A stretch of DNA of 40,706 bases from the NCBI GenBank assembly GCA_029976025.1, contig JARKNX010000091.1, forward strand, positions 1-40,706, written 5' to 3'. The notes beneath the pieces are model-generated. The model made no database searches. It was not told the origin of the DNA and saw nothing but the letters and a program-made list of their open reading frames with translations. Positions 36,306-40,706 of the stretch are shown piece by piece. This DNA comes from Aggregatilineales bacterium. Lineage in GTDB: Bacteria > Chloroflexota > Anaerolineae > Aggregatilineales > Ch27. How positions within the stretch are numbered: the stretch's first letter is position 1; every line of letters begins with the position of its first letter. The position numbers were made by a program, and so were the translations under genes.

Positions 36306-37823
36306 TCAATCTGACTGCATCCGGCTGACATTCTCCTGTATCCAGCCGCGCACCGTATCCTCATCGGCGCCGCCCAGATTGAGGTACTCCTGATAATCGG
36401 CGTTGGCGCGGGCCAGATCGCCGCTGTTCTCGTAGGCGATACCCCGGTTGTAGAAGGATATCTCGTCCTGCGGGTCGAGGCGGATGGCCTCGCTATAATC
36501 GGCGATGGCGCCCGGCAGATCGTCCTGCTGGAAGCGGCAGTTGCCGCGGTTCCTGTACACCGCAGCATTATCCGGGTTCAGGCGCAGGGCTTCGTCGTAA
36601 TCGGCGATAGCCCGGCCCGGGTCCCCGCTGTCGCTCCAGGCGTCGCCGCGCGCCTGAAGCGCATTGACGTTCGCCGGGTCGAGCCGGATGACCTCCGTGA
36701 AGTCGTCGATCGCCTCCTCATAATCTCCCCCGGCGCGCCGGGCCAACCCCCGGTTGTAGTACGACGTGGCGTTGTCCGGGTCGAGCCGGATAGCCTGGCT
36801 GTAGTCGGCGATGGCGCCCGGCACGTCCCCCTGAGCATGGCGGACCAGCCCGCGATTGTAGTACGGTGCAACACTGTCCGGATCAAGCTCCAGCGTCCTG
36901 GTGTAGTCCTCCAGCGCGCCTGCCAGATCGCCGAGGCGGTGGCGGATATTGCCCCGGTTATAGAAGACATCCTGATCCGGGTGCAGGCCGGCCGCGGCGT
37001 CATAGTCCTCCAGCGCGCCCGCCAGATCGCCGAGGCGGTAGCGGGTATTGCCCCGGTTGTAATAGAAGACGGCCTGGTCCGGGCGCAGGCTGATCGCGGT
37101 GTCAAAGTCGGACAGCGCGCCTTCCATATCGCCCGTCTGGTAGCGCGCCAGCGCCCGGTTATAATAGGCTGGCACGATACTCGCATCGAGCCGGATAACT
37201 TCAGTATACCCGGCGATCTGGCCGTTGAAGTCATCGGCGGGCAGCGACAGCGTCTGGCGGAATATCTCCTCCGCTGTGAGCTGTTCGACGGTCGGGTCCG
37301 GCTGGCTGGCCGCCGCCTCGATCAGGTCAGCCACAACGGCCCGGTCGGCGCTAGGCGTCGGCTGAATCGCCCCGTCAACCGGTTGTTTGAGGAAGCGGTC
37401 GCGCAGCAGAGTCATGGCCGCCTCGAAGTACATCGGGTTATCGGGGATTTCCAGCGCGTTATACCGGAACAGATCGGCCAGCTTGCCGGTGAGATATTCG
37501 CTATAACTGGCAAATTTGAAGCCGTCCGCCAGCACGGGCACGATGTTGCGCTCCAGCGCTATCGCCTGTTCGATCTCCCGCCGCAGCCAGTCCCCCGGCT
37601 GCACGCAGCGCTCAACGGAGCCGGGCGCCAGCAGCAGGACAAAGTGCGCTCGCGCGGCGATCTGGTTGAGGATGATGGTATCGAACGTGCCGCTGTCGAT
37701 GCTTTCCACATCCATGAAGACATCGTAGCCGTGCGCCCGCAGGTCCATGAACAGGGCGCGGGCCAGGTACTTGCTGGCGTCGCGGCGGTAGCTGATGAAG
37801 ACGGTCTTCTCTTGCCCGGTCAC
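36306..37823 (-). CDS. TIR-domain protein with eight TPR repeats
   Basis: A 505-residue protein with an N-terminal TIR domain (1-150) starting TVFISYRRD, then DVFMDVESIDSG and WLRREIEQAIALERNIVPVL. This last segment lines up with the catalytic helix of TIR NADases such as SARM1 (WVHKEI...), placing the probable catalytic glutamate at E83. A linker and eight TPR repeats follow (about 219-490, each ...YYNRG...). TPR repeats 2 and 3 are nearly identical at DNA level, a recent duplication. It starts with GTG 37823 after an AGGAGG site. A TTGACG-N17-CATAAT promoter lies upstream. It could be a defence or signalling NADase, but this is inference. Confidence 0.88.
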   Translation of the reverse strand: MTGQEKTVFISYRRDASKYLARALFMDLRAHGYDVFMDVESIDSGTFDTIILNQIAARAHFVLLLAPGSVERCVQPGDWLRREIEQAIALERNIVPVLADGFKFASYSEYLTGKLADLFRYNALEIPDNPMYFEAAMTLLRDRFLKQPVDGAIQPTPSADRAVVADLIEAAASQPDPTVEQLTAEEIFRQTLSLPADDFNGQIAGYTEVIRLDASIVPAYYNRALARYQTGDMEGALSDFDTAISLRPDQAVFYYNRGNTRYRLGDLAGALEDYDAAAGLHPDQDVFYNRGNIRHRLGDLAGALEDYTRTLELDPDSVAPYYNRGLVRHAQGDVPGAIADYSQAIRLDPDNATSYYNRGLARRAGGDYEEAIDDFTEVIRLDPANVNALQARGDAWSDSGDPGRAIADYDEALRLNPDNAAVYRNRGNCRFQQDDLPGAIADYSEAIRLDPQDEISFYNRGIAYENSGDLARANADYQEYLNLGGADEDTVRGWIQENVSRMQSD

Positions 37824-37856
37824 GGCTTCGCCTCCTGAACCCGGCTCTCTGACCTG

Positions 37857-37885
37857 ATTATGAGCAGTCGGGGAATGCGCGTCAA
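37857..37885 (-). promoter_or_regulatory. Promoter of the TIR-TPR gene
   Basis: On the minus strand TTGACG (37885-37880) and CATAAT (37862-37857) are 17 nt apart, matching a sigma70-type promoter. Transcription would start near 37850, about 27 nt before the GTG start. Confidence 0.7.
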
Positions 37886-37897
37886 GGATGCGCCGGC

Positions 37898-37945
37898 GAT
37901 CTCATCCTCCGGCCCCCTCCGCTGGCGGAGAAGGGAGCAGGGCGG
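37898..37945. repeat. Intergenic palindrome element
   Basis: CATCCTCCGGCCCCCTCCGCTGG, broken here at CATCCTCCGG and CCCCTCCGC-TG-GCGGAGAAGGG, forms a short hairpin. It resembles the elements near 28597 and 19276. The rest of the gap 37946-38297 holds only low-complexity sequence and the ABC transporter promoter and leader. Confidence 0.45.
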
Positions 37946-38126
37946 CAGCAGAAAACGGGTATTAGTCAGGCGGGACGTTGGTCGGACAGGGGGCTGGGGA
38001 CAAGGAGCTTAAGCCCCCTGCCAGGCCTTCACCGGACGATTTGTCCGAACCGAACACCCGCACGGACGCGCCCGCTGATCCCTTGCCTCCGCTGACATCG
38101 CCTGTTCCCCCCCTGATTTGAATACT

Positions 38127-38154
38127 TTGACGGGGCACAGATTGGCATTATACT
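38127..38154 (+). promoter_or_regulatory. Promoter of the ABC transporter operon
   Basis: TTGACG (38127-38132), 16-nt spacer, TATACT (38149-38154). Transcription would start near 38161, giving a leader of about 137 nt. Confidence 0.7.
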
Positions 38155-38225
38155 TAAAGTGCGAAGTAGGATCGGGGTACCGGGGCGCGCCGCCTCTTAT
38201 CCCCGGCCAGTGCTGCGTGCAGGAA

Positions 38226-38244
38226 AGGGGGGTCCTGCCCCCCT
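38226..38244 (+). other. Leader hairpin before the substrate-binding protein
   Basis: AGGGGGG (38226-38232) pairs with CCCCCCT (38238-38244) across TCCTG in the transporter leader, followed shortly by a run of A residues. A regulatory role is possible; no riboswitch class is recognised. Confidence 0.45.
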
Positions 38245-38297
38245 GTTGCAAAAAAACCCGTATGCTTCAACCATATTTCAGTTTTGGAGGAGAAAAC

Positions 38298-39995
38298 ATG
38301 CGAGTATCACCTTTTCGTACCGTGCTGGCCCTTGGCCTGGTGCTGGTCGTCCTGGCTTCGGGCATCGGCGTGAACGCCCAGGGCCCGTCGGTGCTCTACA
38401 CCACGCGCCAGATGGGCGCTTCGGACGTCCCGACGCTCGACCCATCCGTCGCCCAGGACGTGCCGTCGGTGCAGGTCATCGTCGAGCTTTTCCCGGAGCT
38501 TAACCGCACGAATGAAGAGACCGCCGAGGTACAGGACGGCATGGCGACCCTGACCGTCTCTGACGATGGATCGGTCTACACCTACAGCATCATGCCAGAG
38601 GTCCCCTGGGTCCGCTATAACGCCGTTTCCGGCGCCGTGGAGCAGGTCCTTGACGAGGCCGGCAACCCCCGTTACGTGACCGCCAACGACTACATCACCG
38701 GCATCATCCGCACGCTCGATCCGGCGGTGGCCTCTAACTACGCCGGCATCCTGTCGCCCTGGATTGTCGGCGGGGATGCCTTCCGCACCAGCGATCCGGC
38801 GGCCAGCGCCGAAGAGCGCGCCGCCCTGATCGAAGGGCTGGGCGTCAGGGCTCTGGATGACTACACGCTGGAAATCACGCTGGCCATCCCCTCGGTCGTT
38901 TTCACCAACATCGCGGCCATGTGGATCGCCACCGCCCAGCCGGGCTGGCTGATCGACGAAGTCGGCGATTTCTGGATCGAGCCGGACAGCATCGAGACTT
39001 ACGGCCCCTACGCCCTGAAGAGCTGGGTGCACGATGAGAGCCTGACTCTGATCAAGAACCCCTTCTGGCCGGGAACCGACACCATCCCTCAGGCTTCGAT
39101 TGACGAGATCGTCTTCCGCTTCCTGGATGCTGGCCCTTCGCTGGCCGCTTACGAGGCGGGCGAGATTCAGGTCTCCGAGATCCCCGGCGATCAGCTCGAC
39201 CGCATCCTGGCCAGCCCGGAGCTGAGCGCGGAGCGCTACGTCACCTTCGGCACGTGCTCCTACTACTACGGTTTCAACAAGGACCTGGAGATCTTCCAGG
39301 ATGCGCGCGTTGTCCGCGCCTTCTCCATGGCCATCGACCGCCAGGCGATCATCGACAACATCCTGCGGGCCGGGCAGGAGCCGGCAGGCTTCTTCACCCT
39401 GCCTTCCATGAACGCCGCCCCGCGTCAGGAAGACTATCCTGAGTACGCCATCTTCTCCGATCCCGAAGCGGCGGCCGCCCTCTTCCAGGAATATCTGGAT
39501 GAAAAGGGCATGACCGCTGACCAGGTGACCGGCGTGAGTATCCTCTACAACACCAACGCGACGCATGAGGCGATCGCCCAGGCCATCCAGCAGATGTGGG
39601 CCGAGACGCTGGGGGTCGAAGTTCAGCTCACCTCGCAGGACTTCGGCACGTACCTGGAAGATCGGCGCAATGCACCGGTCTGGCGCGCCGGCTGGTGCTT
39701 CGACTACCCGGACACCAACAACTGGCTGTACGACGTGTTCCACAGCTCAGTCGATCCGGACAACCACTTCAACAATCCGGAATTCGACAGGCTGGTAGAG
39801 CAGGCTCGCGTTGAGTCGGACCTGCAGGCCCGTACCGATCTGTATGCCCAGGCGGAGAATATCCTGGTCAACACCGATGCCGCGATCGCACCCATTTACT
39901 ACTATGTCACGCAGGATATGACCAAGCCGAACGTCGAGCGTACGCACAGCGTGATTACGCGCGAATACTACGAAAAGTGGTCGTTCGTCGAGTAA
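38298..39995 (+). CDS. ABC transporter substrate-binding protein (oligopeptide type)
   Basis: A 565-residue extracytoplasmic binding protein of family 5 (OppA/DppA). The signal peptide is MRVSPFRTVLALGLVLVVLA and cleaves near NAQ-G; no lipobox cysteine is present, so it may not be lipidated. PTLDPSVAQDVPSVQVIVEL is the family N-terminal segment, and PYALKSWVHDESLTLIKNPF and YGFNKDLEIFQDARVVRAFS fit the core. ATG 38298 follows GGAGG; the frame is open from 38118 but that part overlaps the promoter. It lies just upstream of the permease gene; peptides or similar oligomers are the likely substrate. Confidence 0.92.
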   Translation: MRVSPFRTVLALGLVLVVLASGIGVNAQGPSVLYTTRQMGASDVPTLDPSVAQDVPSVQVIVELFPELNRTNEETAEVQDGMATLTVSDDGSVYTYSIMPEVPWVRYNAVSGAVEQVLDEAGNPRYVTANDYITGIIRTLDPAVASNYAGILSPWIVGGDAFRTSDPAASAEERAALIEGLGVRALDDYTLEITLAIPSVVFTNIAAMWIATAQPGWLIDEVGDFWIEPDSIETYGPYALKSWVHDESLTLIKNPFWPGTDTIPQASIDEIVFRFLDAGPSLAAYEAGEIQVSEIPGDQLDRILASPELSAERYVTFGTCSYYYGFNKDLEIFQDARVVRAFSMAIDRQAIIDNILRAGQEPAGFFTLPSMNAAPRQEDYPEYAIFSDPEAAAALFQEYLDEKGMTADQVTGVSILYNTNATHEAIAQAIQQMWAETLGVEVQLTSQDFGTYLEDRRNAPVWRAGWCFDYPDTNNWLYDVFHSSVDPDNHFNNPEFDRLVEQARVESDLQARTDLYAQAENILVNTDAAIAPIYYYVTQDMTKPNVERTHSVITREYYEKWSFVE

Positions 39996-40031
39996 TTGCC
40001 GCGTCGGTTTCGCGTTGACTAACCACTCTGT

Positions 40032-40066
40032 TTCTGTGGAGGGGGGGCTGCCTTCCCTCCACAGAA
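40032..40066 (+). other. Intercistronic hairpin between binding protein and permease
   Basis: TTCTGTGGAGGG (40032-40043) pairs with CCCTCCACAGAA (40055-40066) across 11 nt, a perfect 12-bp stem. Such elements often stabilise upstream mRNA so that the binding protein is made in excess of the permease. Confidence 0.7.
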
Positions 40067-40084
40067 CTCTGGAAAGGCAGTCAA

Positions 40085-40706
40085 ATGGGTCGTTATATTG
40101 TCCGCCGTTTTCTATGGATGCTCGTCGTCCTTTTTGCTGTCTCGGTAATCACTTTTGTCCTTATGCGCATGGTGCCCGGCGGGCCGTTCAACACTGAGCG
40201 CGACGTCCCGGCGCCGATTATTGCGAACATGGAACGGCGGTATAACCTGGATGCCCCCCTCTGGGAACAGTATGTCGATTACATGCGGGGCATCGCGATC
40301 CCTGTCATTACGCCGCCCGGCTGGCGGCGGACAGTCATAGAAGACTACCTGATCAATATCGAGATTCCGGGGGCGGAGCCGGGCGTTGGCCTGCGCTGGA
40401 TGAACTTCGGCCCATCACTGGTCCGCCGCAGCCAGACGGTGACCAGCATCATCTCCGACAGCCTGCCGGTATCGGTCAAGCTGGGCACGGCCGCCCTGAT
40501 TGTGGGCGTCGCCATTGGCCTGCCGCTGGGCATCCTCGCGGCGCTGCGCCGTAACACATTCTGGGACTACGCCGGCATGTCCATCGCCATCATCGGCGTC
40601 TCGGTGCCGGCGATAATCCTGTGGCCGGTAATGAAGTATATACTGGGGGTGAACATGGGCCTGCTGCCGGAAGCCGGCTGGGGCACATGCGCGCATGTGA
40701 GCCTGC
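40085..40706 (+). CDS. ABC transporter permease, OppB/DppB type (3' end outside window)
   Basis: Start of an inner-membrane permease that passes substrate delivered by the binding protein. The visible ~207 residues begin MGRYIVRRFLWMLVVLFAVS, with the first helix followed by VITFVLMRMVPGGPF, the standard family N terminus. The segment RRSQTVTSIISDSLPVSVKL and ALIVGVAIGLPLGILAAL match the core, and helix SIAIIGVSVPAIILWPVM follows. A spacing of 89 nt and a hairpin separate it from the upstream binding-protein gene, in the usual order. Further permease and ATPase genes probably lie beyond the edge. Confidence 0.93.
   Translation, partial: MGRYIVRRFLWMLVVLFAVSVITFVLMRMVPGGPFNTERDVPAPIIANMERRYNLDAPLWEQYVDYMRGIAIPVITPPGWRRTVIEDYLINIEIPGAEPGVGLRWMNFGPSLVRRSQTVTSIISDSLPVSVKLGTAALIVGVAIGLPLGILAALRRNTFWDYAGMSIAIIGVSVPAIILWPVMKYILGVNMGLLPEAGWGTCAHVSL

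Noticed and set aside
38009-38251. 80-codon minus-strand frame upstream of the transporter
   Set aside because: Covers the transporter promoter and low-complexity sequence; no protein features.
38307-39743. 478-codon minus-strand frame
   Set aside because: Shadow of the substrate-binding protein gene.

Overview
This is a GC-rich bacterial window, most likely from a Chloroflexota (Anaerolineae-like) genome. That is inferred from the mix of Pro/Thr-rich secreted lipoproteins, a GT39-type membrane mannosyltransferase-like protein, a bifunctional phosphoglucose/phosphomannose isomerase, a Gram-positive-type SOS box and many GC-rich intergenic palindromes. No rRNA, tRNA, CRISPR array, transposase or phage gene was seen. 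The content is mostly chromosomal housekeeping with accessory genes between.

Layout. 1-4442 (minus): ligA (3' end outside the window), a class I methyltransferase, a DinB/ClbS-like protein and an RlmI-like rRNA methyltransferase. 4443-4894: a gene-free stretch packed with DnaA boxes in two opposing groups, a candidate replication origin or DnaA-titration site. 4895-13380: a TPR membrane protein (+), then minus-strand genes: class V aminotransferase, small unknown protein, phosphoglucose/phosphomannose isomerase, two tandem related lipoproteins, a single-domain response regulator and an SH3b lipoprotein whose 3' end lies in a 31-bp tandem repeat. 13697-17277 (+): tsaE-tsaB-rimI, a family 4 uracil-DNA glycosylase and an aldo/keto reductase. 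17289-22212: PHP hydrolase (-), folE (+), adenosine-specific kinase-like protein (-) and a lipoprotein metallopeptidase with an embedded PDZ domain (-). 22441-28573 (+): Nudix hydrolase, secreted clan GH-A-like glycosidase, glgB and a GT39-like membrane glycosyltransferase. 28796-32197 (+): a conserved unknown, an octaheme cytochrome c and an eight-helix membrane protein, with a perfect FNR-type palindrome upstream of the cytochrome. 32313-34964 (-): a secreted unknown with a decayed paralogue fragment beside it, an ABC-2-type membrane protein and a small basic membrane protein. 35117-37823: a radical SAM/HhH protein (+) convergent with a TIR-TPR protein (-). 38298-40706 (+): an oligopeptide-type ABC transporter (binding protein, then the start of a permease).

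The strongest candidate for something new is the radical SAM gene at 35117. A GAAC-N4-GTTC SOS box sits between a near-consensus -35 and -10, the predicted start of transcription falls on the ATG (leaderless mRNA), and the protein carries a CxxxCxxC cluster motif, a C-terminal helix-hairpin-helix and a terminal QLPLF that fits the beta-clamp-binding pentapeptide. The uracil-DNA glycosylase at 15681 also ends in a clamp-type peptide (QLSLF), and a degenerate copy of the same SOS box lies upstream of ligA. Together they suggest an SOS-linked, clamp-recruited DNA repair or modification enzyme. Other notable items are the DnaA-box cluster, the FNR-site/octaheme cytochrome/membrane protein unit and the TIR-TPR protein that retains the expected catalytic glutamate.
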